A stretch of DNA of 64,000 nucleotides from an uncultured Lachnospiraceae bacterium (GCA_910585545.1 CAJUFN010000006.1:1-64000); one strand, 5' to 3'; counted from the stretch's first letter, positions 17,369-25,822 are shown. Notes: generated from the sequence alone by a model not told the origin. Program-made: numbers and translations.

Positions 17369-18283
17369 TTACTTACAAAACCTGTCTATATACTGACTTG
17401 CCGCGAGCGCTGCTACTGCTCCGTCTGCGGCGGCTGTCGTAAGCTGTCTTACTTCTTTTGTCCGGCAGTCCCCTGCAGCAAAAATTCCATTTGCAGAAGT
17501 CATACAATCTTCACTTGCAAGTACATATCCGCCTGCATCCAGTTTCACAACTTCCGCGAATCTATCATTCTTCGGCGCCTGTCCGATTGCCACAAATAAT
17601 CCTTCTACCTTCAGCTTAGTTGTCTCATTCGTCTTTTTGTTGCGCACAACAACACCTTCCAATAAGTCAGAACCTTCCAGACTCTCTACGACACTGTCTA
17701 ATACGAAACTTACATTTTCTTTTGCTTTCAGCGTCTTTACAAGATGCTCTTCTCCTCGGAACTCATCTCTTCTGTGGATAATATAAACATGGGCGCAATA
17801 AGAAGATAAGAAAATTGCATCTTGCAGCGCAGTATTACCGCCGCCAACCACTGCCGTATCCATTCCCTTAAAAAAAGCGCCGTCACAAGTTGCACAATAA
17901 GAGATTCCTGCACCGATAAAATCGGCTTCACGCGCCACACCAAGCGGGCGGTGTCTTGCTCCGGTTGCCAGAATAACCGTTTTGCATTCCACCTCCTCGT
18001 CTTCCGTCACAATAATCTTTTTATCATCCTCTACCCGGATACGCTCAACGTTTGTAAACATGGTTTCCGCCCCAAAATTCATCGCCTGATCTAAAAGATT
18101 TGTCGCAAATTCATTTCCACTCATCTTAGAGATCCCCGGATAGTTTTCTACATGCGGTGAAAAAACAATCTGCCCTCCAAAAGACTCGCCTTCTATGATC
18201 ACAACAGACTTTCCTGCACGTAATCCATAGATTGCGGCCGTCATTCCGGCTGTTCCTCCTCCGATAATCCCAATATCATACAT
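17369..18283 (-). CDS. trxB: Thioredoxin-disulfide reductase
   Basis: The 304-residue flavoprotein transfers electrons from NADPH to thioredoxin or a glutaredoxin-like partner. It shows the FAD dinucleotide fold GGGTAGMTAA, the redox-active CATC in ISYCATCDGAFF, the NADPH motif AVVGGGNTALQ and the C-terminal FAD motif GIFAAGDC. AAAAGGAGGAAAGGTT precedes the ATG. It lies 78 bp downstream of nrdD on the same strand with a hairpin between them. The neighbourhood suggests that it reduces the redox domain fused to NrdD; no separate thioredoxin gene lies nearby. Confidence 0.95.
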   Translation of the reverse strand: MYDIGIIGGGTAGMTAAIYGLRAGKSVVIIEGESFGGQIVFSPHVENYPGISKMSGNEFATNLLDQAMNFGAETMFTNVERIRVEDDKKIIVTEDEEVECKTVILATGARHRPLGVAREADFIGAGISYCATCDGAFFKGMDTAVVGGGNTALQDAIFLSSYCAHVYIIHRRDEFRGEEHLVKTLKAKENVSFVLDSVVESLEGSDLLEGVVVRNKKTNETTKLKVEGLFVAIGQAPKNDRFAEVVKLDAGGYVLASEDCMTSANGIFAAGDCRTKEVRQLTTAAADGAVAALAASQYIDRFCK

Positions 18284-18317
18284 AACCTTTCCTCCTTTTG
18301 CCTTAAAGTTTAAATAC

Positions 18318-18343
18318 CCCTATAAGCAGTGTGTCTTATAGGG
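18318..18343 (-). terminator. Hairpin between nrdD and trxB
   Basis: CCCTATAAG and CTTATAGGG form a perfect 9-bp stem with an 8-nt loop. The T-tract on the minus strand is weak (GTATTTAAACTTT), so it may only partly stop nrdD transcripts before trxB. Confidence 0.6.
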
Positions 18344-18361
18344 ATATCCTTTTATTCATTT

Positions 18362-20728
18362 CTATTGATTTTCCTGTGCATATTTTTTAATGTTGGACGC
18401 ATTGACTAATTTCTGTACACCATTGGCACTTGCTACAATCAGCGTCGGCGCCTGCATAACACCATATTCCCTCACCAACGCTTCATTCTCTTCTGCATCA
18501 ATGATCTCATATGCAATATTCGCTTTTTCCAACATATTCTTTGCAATCTTGCAGTTCGGACAGGTTTTCGTCGTAAACAGCAAAGTTCTTTCTCCCCCGC
18601 TTAAAGAGGACCAATCTATCTCTTCTTCTGCTGCTTTCAATCTAACCGTAAGCTTTGAATCCTTAATATTATATACTTTACGTTCTTTGAATTCCTGTGT
18701 CTTTCCGTCATTCCAATTCTGTACCGGACGATAATATCCTGTAATGCGGCTGTAAACTTCTGTCTTCTTGCCGCAGACCGGACATTCATACTGCTCTCCA
18801 TTGATATATCCATGGTCGGTACATACCGAATAAGTCGGAGACATTGTATAATATGGCAGCTTATAGTTTTCCGCGATCTTCCTTACCAAGGATGCCGCTG
18901 CCTGCCAGTCCGGAAGTTTTTCTCCAAGAAACGCATGAAATACGGTTCCTGATGTATAAAGCGTCTGCAGTTCATCCTGAATATCAAGCGCCGCAAAAAT
19001 GTCTTCCGTATAACCTACCGGAAGGTGCGAGCTGTTTGTATAATATGGGGTTCCTTCTGCTTCTGCCGCCGTAATGATATCCGGATACCGTTTGGTATCA
19101 TGTTTTGCAAAACGGTATGTCGTAGATTCTGCCGGCGTAGCTTCCAAATTATATAAATCGCCATATTCTTCCTGGTAATCAGAAAGACGCTCTCTCATAT
19201 GTTTCAATACCTGCTGGCTGAATCTTTGTGTTCTTTCATCCGTCATATCTGCACGAAGCCATTTTGCATTCAAGCCAACCTCATTCATACCGATCAGACC
19301 AATCGTCGAAAAATGATTGTTAAATGTTCCAAGATAACGCTTTGTATATGGATAAAGACCTTCCTCTAAAAGTCTTGATATGATCGTACGTTTTGTGCTC
19401 AAGGATCTTGCAGAAATATCCATCAGATGATCTAAACGGCGATAAAAATCTGCCTCATCTTTCGCAAGATATGCGATCCTTGGCATATTGATGGTTACGA
19501 CTCCTACCGATCCTGTACTCTCGCCGCTTCCGAAAAATCCGCCGGATTTCTTACGCAATTCCCTCAGATCAAGGCGAAGACGGCAGCACATGCTTCTTAC
19601 ATCGCTCGGCTCCATATCGCTATTGATATAATTTGAAAAATACGGCGTACCATACTTGGCAGTCATTTCAAATAACAGACGGTTATTTTCCGTATCAGAC
19701 CAGTCAAAATCATTTGTGATCGAATATGTAGGGATCGGATACTGGAAACCACGCCCGTTCGCGTCCCCTTCGATCATAACTTCGATAAATGCCTTATTGA
19801 CCATATCCATCTCTTTTTTACAGTCGCCATAAGTAAAATCCATATCTTTCCCGCCAACGATAGCAGGCATGTTAGCAAGGTCATTCGGCACGGTCCAATC
19901 CAGTGTAATATTGGAAAACGGTGCCTGTGTTCCCCAGCGGCTTGGTGTGTTTACGCCATATATAAAGGATTCCACACACTTTTTCACTTGATCGTAACTC
20001 AGATTATCTATTTTTACAAATGGCGCAAGGTATGTATCAAAAGAAGAAAATGCCTGTGCACCTGCCCATTCATTCTGCATAATGCCAAGGAAATTTACCA
20101 TCTGATTACAAAGCGTAGACAGATGTTTTGCCGGAGCAGACGTAATCTTTCCGGTAATTCCTCCAAGGCCTTCCCGGATCAGCTGTTTTAATGACCAGCC
20201 TGCACAATAGCCGGTAAGCATGGATAAATCATGAATATGAATATCTGCATTACGGTGTGCATTGGCAATCTCCTCGTCATAAATCTCCGAGAGCCAGTAA
20301 TTTGCCGTGATCGCACCGGAATTGCTAAGAATCAACCCTCCTACCGAATAAGTGACTGTCGAGTTCTCTTTTACACGCCAGTCAGTGATTTTCACATAAC
20401 TGTCTACAATCTCTTTATAGTCCAGCAAAGTAGACTTCATATTACGGATTTTCTCTCTCTGCTTACGATATAAAATATATCCTTTTGCCACATCCGCATA
20501 ACCGGCAAGTACCAATACATTCTCCACACTATCCTGAATATCTTCTACCAAAACTACATCATCTTTTATCTTCGGCTCAAAATCTGCCGTCACTTTCAAT
20601 GCCAGCATGTCAATAATACTTGGATGATATTGTTTATTCTGCGCCTCAAACGCGCTTGTGATCGCTACTGCGATTTTCTTCAGATCAAATTCTGTTATTT
20701 TTCCGTCTCGTTTGCGAACCTGATACAT
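18362..20728 (-). CDS. nrdD: Class III ribonucleotide reductase with fused glutaredoxin-like domain
   Basis: The 788-residue glycyl-radical enzyme makes dNTPs anaerobically. An ATP-cone (1-95, beginning MYQVRKRDGKITEFDLKKI) precedes the ten-stranded barrel. A zinc site (CTDH, CPVCG) and the glycyl-radical loop RITGYYRP lie near residue 660. From about 710 to 788 an extra thioredoxin/glutaredoxin fold follows, with redox motif CPNC in FTTKTCPNCKIAKNML and the cis-Pro segment MQAPTLIV. Formate-dependent NrdDs such as E. coli lack this; NrdH-type reductants are known for the NrdD2 group. AAGGA precedes the ATG. The activase gene lies just upstream and trxB downstream. Confidence 0.95.
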   Translation of the reverse strand: MYQVRKRDGKITEFDLKKIAVAITSAFEAQNKQYHPSIIDMLALKVTADFEPKIKDDVVLVEDIQDSVENVLVLAGYADVAKGYILYRKQREKIRNMKSTLLDYKEIVDSYVKITDWRVKENSTVTYSVGGLILSNSGAITANYWLSEIYDEEIANAHRNADIHIHDLSMLTGYCAGWSLKQLIREGLGGITGKITSAPAKHLSTLCNQMVNFLGIMQNEWAGAQAFSSFDTYLAPFVKIDNLSYDQVKKCVESFIYGVNTPSRWGTQAPFSNITLDWTVPNDLANMPAIVGGKDMDFTYGDCKKEMDMVNKAFIEVMIEGDANGRGFQYPIPTYSITNDFDWSDTENNRLLFEMTAKYGTPYFSNYINSDMEPSDVRSMCCRLRLDLRELRKKSGGFFGSGESTGSVGVVTINMPRIAYLAKDEADFYRRLDHLMDISARSLSTKRTIISRLLEEGLYPYTKRYLGTFNNHFSTIGLIGMNEVGLNAKWLRADMTDERTQRFSQQVLKHMRERLSDYQEEYGDLYNLEATPAESTTYRFAKHDTKRYPDIITAAEAEGTPYYTNSSHLPVGYTEDIFAALDIQDELQTLYTSGTVFHAFLGEKLPDWQAAASLVRKIAENYKLPYYTMSPTYSVCTDHGYINGEQYECPVCGKKTEVYSRITGYYRPVQNWNDGKTQEFKERKVYNIKDSKLTVRLKAAEEEIDWSSLSGGERTLLFTTKTCPNCKIAKNMLEKANIAYEIIDAEENEALVREYGVMQAPTLIVASANGVQKLVNASNIKKYAQENQ

Positions 20729-20780
20729 ATTTCTTCATCCTTCTTTCTTAAAATCCCACGGCAAATGTGCCAGTGAATTC

Positions 20781-20835
20781 ATTGTATCACCGCATATATA
20801 GTATTGTCAATAAACAAAACAACAAGATATAGTGT
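20781..20835 (-). promoter_or_regulatory. nrdD promoter with candidate NrdR-box pair
   Basis: On the minus strand TTGACA (20805-20810) and TACAAT (20781-20786) are 18 bp apart. Two sequences resembling the NrdR box consensus acaCwAtATaTwGtgt occupy 20820-20835 (CAACAAGATATAGTGT on the plus strand) and 20789-20804 (ACCGCATATATAGTAT). They start 31 bp apart, three helical turns, which is the spacing usual for paired NrdR boxes. The inner box sits between -35 and -10. No nrdR gene is in the window. Confidence 0.55.
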
Positions 20836-20869
20836 AATTCTTTGTCGAATTTCGCCATATCTTGTTGTT
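20818..20869 (-). terminator. Terminator of the rhh-nrdG unit
   Basis: AACAACAAGATAT and its exact complement (20857-20869) form a 13-bp stem; on the minus strand it runs into TTTTGTTTATT. It lies just after nrdG and partly overlaps the outer NrdR-like box of nrdD. Confidence 0.8.
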
Positions 20870-20879
20870 GCTTTTTCTA

Positions 20880-21575
20880 TTATTCAATTCCTCTTACTGC
20901 CGTATTCTCTATATATGCTCCGGCAATCTGCGCTGCCGTATCCATGATGCGTTTGTCATATCCATGGAGTCCTTCCTGGATCAGATCTCCCGAATCCTTA
21001 AATGCCTGCAGATAATACCGGGACGCGCCGCATATCCATCTCCCGATATCTTCGATATCGGCTTTCTGATGAAACTCTCTTACCATGGTCGTGCGAAACT
21101 CATATGGAATCAAACCTTGCTTTAAAATCGCTATACTTTCCTCTATATTAGAAATATCATAATCTTCCATGCCAATCGTCTGTGCATATTTTTCTTTGCT
21201 GTTCTTAATATCCATAGCGACATAATCCACTACGTTTGCCCTTATCAGCTGCTTTAGCTTTCCTGGAAAGCTTCCGTTCGTATCCAGCTTCACAAGATAA
21301 CCCAGATCTTTTATTCTCTCTAAAAAACTCTGTATGTCGTCCCATATAAGCGGTTCTCCGCCTGTCACGCAGACACCGTCCAAAATCCCCTGACGTTTTT
21401 CTAAAAAACTAAAAAATTCTTTCTCGCTGATATCTTCATTCTTTTCCATACGGGTTACCAATGATGCATTATGACAAAATGGGCAACGAAAATTACAGCC
21501 TGCAGTAAATACTGTGCAGGCTACTTTTCCCGGATAATCTAACAATGTGAGCTTTTGCAGCCCTTGTATCCTCAT
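20880..21575 (-). CDS. nrdG: Anaerobic RNR activating radical SAM enzyme
   Basis: The 231-residue radical SAM activase installs the glycyl radical on NrdD. The cluster motif is CNFRCPFC (CX3CX2C) in TAGCNFRCPFCHNAS; TGGEPL is the SAM-binding strand, and DTNGS and DYVAMDIKN follow. It resembles the NrdG2 subtype (about 230 residues), which accompanies NrdD proteins carrying a redoxin. The start at 21575 overlaps the stop of the small upstream gene as TAATG, so translation is coupled; the longer in-frame start at 21626 would bury the upstream gene's end and is rejected. Confidence 0.92.
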   Translation of the reverse strand: MRIQGLQKLTLLDYPGKVACTVFTAGCNFRCPFCHNASLVTRMEKNEDISEKEFFSFLEKRQGILDGVCVTGGEPLIWDDIQSFLERIKDLGYLVKLDTNGSFPGKLKQLIRANVVDYVAMDIKNSKEKYAQTIGMEDYDISNIEESIAILKQGLIPYEFRTTMVREFHQKADIEDIGRWICGASRYYLQAFKDSGDLIQEGLHGYDKRIMDTAAQIAGAYIENTAVRGIE

Positions 21576-21778
21576 TATTCTTTTGGATCTTCGAGTCCGC
21601 TGCGCTCGATCTCTTTTTTCACACATGTGTTAATAAACTCTGTCAATGTACGATAACCGTTCTCTTTTGAGATCTTTGTCAGCTGTTCCTTTCTTCCCTT
21701 TGGAACAAGAATGGTAATACGGTCATAGTTTTTCTTCTGGTAATTATTAATATAAGCAAATGCTCTTTTTTTATCCAT
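21575..21778 (-). CDS. Small ribbon-helix-helix-like protein
   Basis: The 67-residue basic protein reads as an Arc/MetJ-type ribbon-helix-helix: a strand in DRITILVPKGRKEQL followed by two helices (KEQLTKISKENGYRTLTEF and NTCVKKEIER). Such proteins bind DNA as dimers and often autoregulate. It is encoded directly before nrdG with overlapping stop/start codons, and no toxin gene is present, so a regulator is more likely than an antitoxin. ATG at 21778 is favoured because GGAG lies 8 bp before it; the ATG at 21787 would abut that signal. Its promoter contains half of a palindrome shared with hydE. Confidence 0.75.
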   Translation of the reverse strand: MDKKRAFAYINNYQKKNYDRITILVPKGRKEQLTKISKENGYRTLTEFINTCVKKEIERSGLEDPKE

Positions 21779-21801
21779 CGTGTTCATCTCCTTTTGAAGA
21801 C

Positions 21802-21898
21802 ATTATAACTGATTCTTTACTTTTCGGCAAGGTACAATCTGATTTTTTCCGCTGTGAAAGTAACTTTTGTTGTACCTTACAAATACCTGTGCTATAAT
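21802..21898. promoter_or_regulatory. Divergent promoters of rhh-nrdG and hydEGF with a shared palindrome
   Basis: Minus-strand promoter: TTGCCG (rc 21825-21830), 17 bp, TATAAT (rc 21802-21807). Plus-strand promoter: TTGTAC (21870-21875), 17 bp, TATAAT (21893-21898) with a TG extension. AAGGTACAA (21829-21837) and TTGTACCTT (21870-21878) are exact inverted repeats whose starts are 41 bp apart, and each arm overlaps one -35 element. This looks like a two-site operator acting on both directions. Confidence 0.65.
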
Positions 21899-21933
21899 TT
21901 AGAAAAATGTACTGCTTGCAAAGATACTCTTTC

Positions 21934-21958
21934 GACCTTGCACATGCAGGGTCTTTTT
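21934..21958 (+). terminator. Terminator-like hairpin in the hydE leader
   Basis: GACCTTGC and GCAGGGTC form an 8-bp stem (one G-T pair) with an ACAT loop, followed directly by TTTTTAT. It lies about 30 bp after the predicted transcription start and 8 bp before the hydE ribosome-binding site, so it would act as an attenuator. Confidence 0.65.
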
Positions 21959-21982
21959 ATGTGAAAAAGGATGGTGACCGAT

Positions 21983-23029
21983 ATGGATACAGCTCTTACG
22001 CTTGTCGACAAACTTGCCGAAAACGGAAGTCTTTCATTCAGGGAGTGGGTAACACTGATCGATGCCCAGTCTGAAAAACTGTCTTTCTATGTATTTGAAA
22101 AAGCCAGAGAACTGCAGCAGGCATATTACGATAATAAAATATTTATCCGCGGATTGATCGAATTTACGAACTATTGCAGAAATGACTGTTTCTACTGCGG
22201 CATTCGAAAAAGCAATCAAGCTCTTCGCCGTTATCGACTTACCAAAGAAGAGATTCTTCTTTGCTGTCAAAACGGATACGAACATGGATTTCGTACGTTC
22301 GTGCTGCAAGGAGGCGAAGATGCTTATTATACGGATGCCCGGATGATAGATATCATTGCCGAGATAAAGTCAGATTTTCCTGACTGTGCGATTACACTAT
22401 CCATCGGGGAAAAATCAAAAGAAAGTTATCAAAAGTTTTTTGACGCAGGCGTCAGCCGTTATCTTTTACGACATGAAACTTTTGATTCCGGCCACTACCA
22501 ATTACTGCACCCTTCGAATCTGAAATCCCAGACAAGACAGCAATGCCTTAGAGATTTAAGAGCGATTGGTTATCAGACTGGCTGCGGATTTATGGTCGGT
22601 TCTCCATATCAGACAACAGAACATCTGGCATCGGATTTTCTTTTTATCAAAGAACTAAATCCCCATATGATCGGCATTGGTCCGTTTATTCCACACCATG
22701 ACACACCATTTGCCGAAAAAAATGCCGGTACGCTAGCACAGACGCTCTATCTTTTAGGGCTTCTTCGCATCATGTGCCCAAAGGTCCTGCTGCCTGCCAC
22801 TACCGCACTTGGTACCATCGCAGAAAATGGCAGAGAGCTTGGAATTCTTGCCGGAGCAAATGTTATCATGCCCAATCTTTCGCCGATAAATCATCGAAAA
22901 GATTACGCACTTTATGACAATAAACTTACAAGCGGCGCAGAAGCCGCCGAACATATCAAAGATTTAAAAACACGCATGCAGCACATTGGCTATGAGATCG
23001 TTACAGACCGGGGAGATTCTCTTGTCTGA
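21983..23029 (+). CDS. hydE: [FeFe]-hydrogenase maturase HydE
   Basis: The 348-residue radical SAM enzyme is needed, with HydG and HydF, to build the 2Fe subcluster of the hydrogenase H-cluster. The CX3CX2C motif is CRNDCFYC in FTNYCRNDCFYCGIRKSN, followed by EEILLCCQNGYEHGFRTFVLQGGEDAYY, a SAM-binding region here quoted in parts: FVLQGGEDAYY is the diagnostic block. The barrel closes with the PNLSPINHRKDYALYDNK segment typical of HydE. ATG at 21983 is preferred; an ATG at 21971 abuts the AAAAAGG signal. It is the first gene of hydE-hydG-hydF. Confidence 0.92.
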   Translation: MDTALTLVDKLAENGSLSFREWVTLIDAQSEKLSFYVFEKARELQQAYYDNKIFIRGLIEFTNYCRNDCFYCGIRKSNQALRRYRLTKEEILLCCQNGYEHGFRTFVLQGGEDAYYTDARMIDIIAEIKSDFPDCAITLSIGEKSKESYQKFFDAGVSRYLLRHETFDSGHYQLLHPSNLKSQTRQQCLRDLRAIGYQTGCGFMVGSPYQTTEHLASDFLFIKELNPHMIGIGPFIPHHDTPFAEKNAGTLAQTLYLLGLLRIMCPKVLLPATTALGTIAENGRELGILAGANVIMPNLSPINHRKDYALYDNKLTSGAEAAEHIKDLKTRMQHIGYEIVTDRGDSLV

Positions 23030-23077
23030 CCTTCCCTTCTAATGTCTTAATCATGAATAACAGAGGAGGAATTGATT

Positions 23078-24505
23078 ATGTACCATTATGACCCAAAATC
23101 ACGCAATGCAGAGGAATTCATCAACCATGAAGAAATCCTGGAAACCTTAGACTACGCAGAAGCAAATAAGCACAACGCAGAATTGATCGATGCACTTATC
23201 GAAAAAGCAAAATTACGGAAAGGCCTTTCCCACAGGGAAGCTTCCGTTCTTCTTGCATGTGATATAGAAGAAAAAAATGAAGAAATTTACCGCCTTGCAG
23301 AACAGATTAAAAAGGATTTCTACGGAAACCGTATCGTCATGTTTGCACCGCTGTACCTTTCCAATTATTGTATCAACGGCTGTACCTACTGCCCTTATCA
23401 TTTAAAAAACAAGCATATCCCACGCAAGAAGCTCTCTCAAGAAGAAATCAAAAAAGAAGTAATCGCACTTCAGGATATGGGGCATAAACGCCTTGCACTG
23501 GAAGCCGGGGAAGACCCGAAACATAATCCGATTGAATATATTCTGGAATCTATCAAAACAATTTACAGTATCAAACATAAAAACGGCGCGATCCGGCGTG
23601 TCAATGTTAATATTGCGGCAACTACTGTGGAAAACTACCGCAAGTTAAAAGAGGCTGGAATCGGCACCTACATCTTATTCCAGGAAACCTATCATAAAGA
23701 CAGCTATAAAGAACTACATCCAACCGGACCAAAAAGCGACTATGCCTATCACACAGAGGCAATGGACCGTGCCATGGAAGGCGGCATTGATGATGTAGGA
23801 TGCGGTGTATTATTCGGTCTTGATAAATACCGTTATGAATTTGCAGGTCTTTTGATGCATGCCGAACATTTGGAGGCTGTGTGGGGCGTCGGGCCGCATA
23901 CGATCAGCGTACCTCGCCTCTGTCCTGCCGACGATATTGATGTCAATGATTTTGATAACAGTATAAACGATGATATTTTCGCCAAAATCGTTGCATGTAT
24001 CCGCATCGCCGTTCCGTATACTGGTATGATTATCTCTACCAGAGAAAGTCAAAAAACAAGGGAACGCGTACTTCATCTTGGTATTTCTCAAATCAGCGGC
24101 GGAAGCCGTACCAGCGTCGGCGGCTACGCTGAGGAAGAACCGGCAGACGAAGACTCCTCCCAGTTTGATTTAAGCGACAGACGTACCTTGGACGAAATCG
24201 TAAAATGGCTGATGGACATGGACTATATTCCTAGTTTCTGTACTGCCTGCTACCGCGCGGGAAGAACGGGTGACCGCTTCATGTCGCTTTGTAAGAGCGG
24301 ACAGATCCAAAATTGCTGCCATCCAAATGCTTTGATGACATTGAAAGAATATCTGGAAGATTACGCCGCTCCTGCTACCAAAGAAGTCGGAGAAAAATTG
24401 ATTTTAAAAGAAATTCAAAATATTCCTAACGAAAAAGTGAAAGAACGCGTACTTCAATATCTTGACGAGATGGAAAACGGCGGAAAACGCGATTTTCGCT
24501 TCTAG
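23078..24505 (+). CDS. hydG: [FeFe]-hydrogenase maturase HydG
   Basis: The 475-residue radical SAM tyrosine lyase makes the CO and CN ligands of the H-cluster from tyrosine. The N-terminal cluster motif is CINGCTYC (CX3CX2C) in LSNYCINGCTYCPYH. The C-terminal second iron-sulfur cluster site is CTACYRAGRTGDRF followed by CKSG, as expected for HydG rather than ThiH. GAGGAGG lies 7 bp before ATG 23078; a TTG two codons upstream is not needed. The 48-bp gap to hydE and 36-bp gap to hydF support one operon. Confidence 0.96.
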   Translation: MYHYDPKSRNAEEFINHEEILETLDYAEANKHNAELIDALIEKAKLRKGLSHREASVLLACDIEEKNEEIYRLAEQIKKDFYGNRIVMFAPLYLSNYCINGCTYCPYHLKNKHIPRKKLSQEEIKKEVIALQDMGHKRLALEAGEDPKHNPIEYILESIKTIYSIKHKNGAIRRVNVNIAATTVENYRKLKEAGIGTYILFQETYHKDSYKELHPTGPKSDYAYHTEAMDRAMEGGIDDVGCGVLFGLDKYRYEFAGLLMHAEHLEAVWGVGPHTISVPRLCPADDIDVNDFDNSINDDIFAKIVACIRIAVPYTGMIISTRESQKTRERVLHLGISQISGGSRTSVGGYAEEEPADEDSSQFDLSDRRTLDEIVKWLMDMDYIPSFCTACYRAGRTGDRFMSLCKSGQIQNCCHPNALMTLKEYLEDYAAPATKEVGEKLILKEIQNIPNEKVKERVLQYLDEMENGGKRDFRF

Positions 24506-24541
24506 TGTACGCTTACGATACTAATATAAGGATGTGATTTT

Positions 24542-25720
24542 ATGAGTTTTCATACGCCGCCAATGGCAGAACGTATCCATATCGGCATTTTCGGAAAACG
24601 AAATGCCGGGAAATCAAGCATTATCAATGCAATTACCGGACAGAATCTGGCCATTGTTTCAGATATCAAAGGAACTACCACTGACCCGGTACAAAAATCG
24701 ATGGAGCTGCTGCCATTAGGTCCCGTTGTCGTCATAGACACCCCGGGGCTGGATGATGATGGAGCACTTGGCGCCTTGCGCGTCAAAAAGTCCTATCAGA
24801 CATTGAACAAAACTGATATTGCACTTTTAGTGGTTGATGCATGCACCGGTTTTACTTCAGAGGATTCTGCTATTCTTGAAAAAATTCGTGAAAAGAGAAT
24901 CCCATATGTCGTTGCATTGAACAAATCTGATCTTACAGACAGCACGATTTCCTTGTCCGAACGGGAAATTTTAGTCAGCGCCAAAACCGGATACCATATC
25001 CGGGAGCTTAAGGAACTGCTGGCAGCACAGATTCCGCAAGCGTCGGATAAAATACTCATAGGAGATCTTGTCTCTCCTTCTGACGTAGTCATTCTCGTTA
25101 TTCCAGTTGACAAAGCTGCTCCGAAAGGCAGGCTGATTCTGCCTCAGCAGCAAACCATCCGCGACCTTTTGGATCATAACGCGATTTCTATGATGGTAAA
25201 GGAAGACCGACTGGCGGAAACACTTGCTCTCTTAAAACAAAAACCTGCTCTCGTCATTACAGACAGTCAGGCATTTGCAACCGTATCGCACATTGTACCA
25301 GAAGATATTTTACTCACCTCTTTCTCCATTCTCTTTGCACGGTACAAAGGAGAATTAAACGAACAAGTTGCCGGAGCAAGAGTTCTGGATGATTTGCAGG
25401 ATGGAGATACCATTCTAATCTGTGAAGGCTGCACTCACCACCGCCAATGCGGTGATATCGGCACCGAAAAGCTGCCCGCATGGATTACCAGACATAGCGG
25501 TAAAAACCTCTCCTTTGCCTTCACAAGCGGTACCGAGTTTCCGGATGAGTTATCAGGCTATCGCCTGATCATCCACTGCGGCGGCTGCATGCTGAATGAC
25601 CGTGAGATGAAATACCGTATTCAGTGCGCCAAAGATGCAAGGATTCCTATCACGAATTATGGAACCGCGATCGCACATATGAATGGAATTTTAGAACGTA
25701 GTTTAAAAGTGTTTCAATGA
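24542..25720 (+). CDS. hydF: [FeFe]-hydrogenase maturation GTPase HydF
   Basis: The 392-residue scaffold GTPase receives the 2Fe precursor and delivers it to apo-hydrogenase. The N-terminal Ras-like domain shows Walker A GKRNAGKSS, switch GTTTDP, DTPGLDDDG and NKSDL. The C-terminal cluster domain supplies CTHH (CxH) and HCGGC (HCxxC), the HydF iron-sulfur ligands. AAGGATGTGATTTT precedes the ATG. It ends the operon, with a strong terminator 10 bp after the stop. No hydrogenase structural gene is in the window, so the client is encoded elsewhere. Confidence 0.95.
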   Translation: MSFHTPPMAERIHIGIFGKRNAGKSSIINAITGQNLAIVSDIKGTTTDPVQKSMELLPLGPVVVIDTPGLDDDGALGALRVKKSYQTLNKTDIALLVVDACTGFTSEDSAILEKIREKRIPYVVALNKSDLTDSTISLSEREILVSAKTGYHIRELKELLAAQIPQASDKILIGDLVSPSDVVILVIPVDKAAPKGRLILPQQQTIRDLLDHNAISMMVKEDRLAETLALLKQKPALVITDSQAFATVSHIVPEDILLTSFSILFARYKGELNEQVAGARVLDDLQDGDTILICEGCTHHRQCGDIGTEKLPAWITRHSGKNLSFAFTSGTEFPDELSGYRLIIHCGGCMLNDREMKYRIQCAKDARIPITNYGTAIAHMNGILERSLKVFQ

Positions 25721-25730
25721 TAAAACAATC

Positions 25731-25768
25731 AAGGGATGCCCAAGCTTGTGAAGCTGCATCCCTTTTTG
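25731..25768 (+). terminator. Terminator of hydEGF
   Basis: AAGGGATGC and GCATCCCTT pair around a loop holding AGCTTGTGAAGCT, followed by TTTTTGC. Confidence 0.9.
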
Positions 25769-25774
25769 CTTACT

Positions 25775-25817
25775 TTTTCTGATATGATTTTTTCTGATAT
25801 GATCTTTTCTGATATAA
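25775..25817. repeat. Three 15-bp direct repeats
   Basis: TTTTCTGATATGAT occurs at 25775 and 25790, and a degenerate copy (TTTTCTGATATAA) at 25805, with an exact 15-bp period. They fill the gap between the hydF terminator and the end of the convergent CPBP gene. Confidence 0.8.
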
Positions 25818-25822
25818 ACTTT

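Noticed and set aside
20880..21626. NrdG with a 17-residue longer N-terminus
   Set aside because: The extension is highly basic, overlaps the upstream gene and lacks a start signal; homologues begin at MRIQGL-like sequence.
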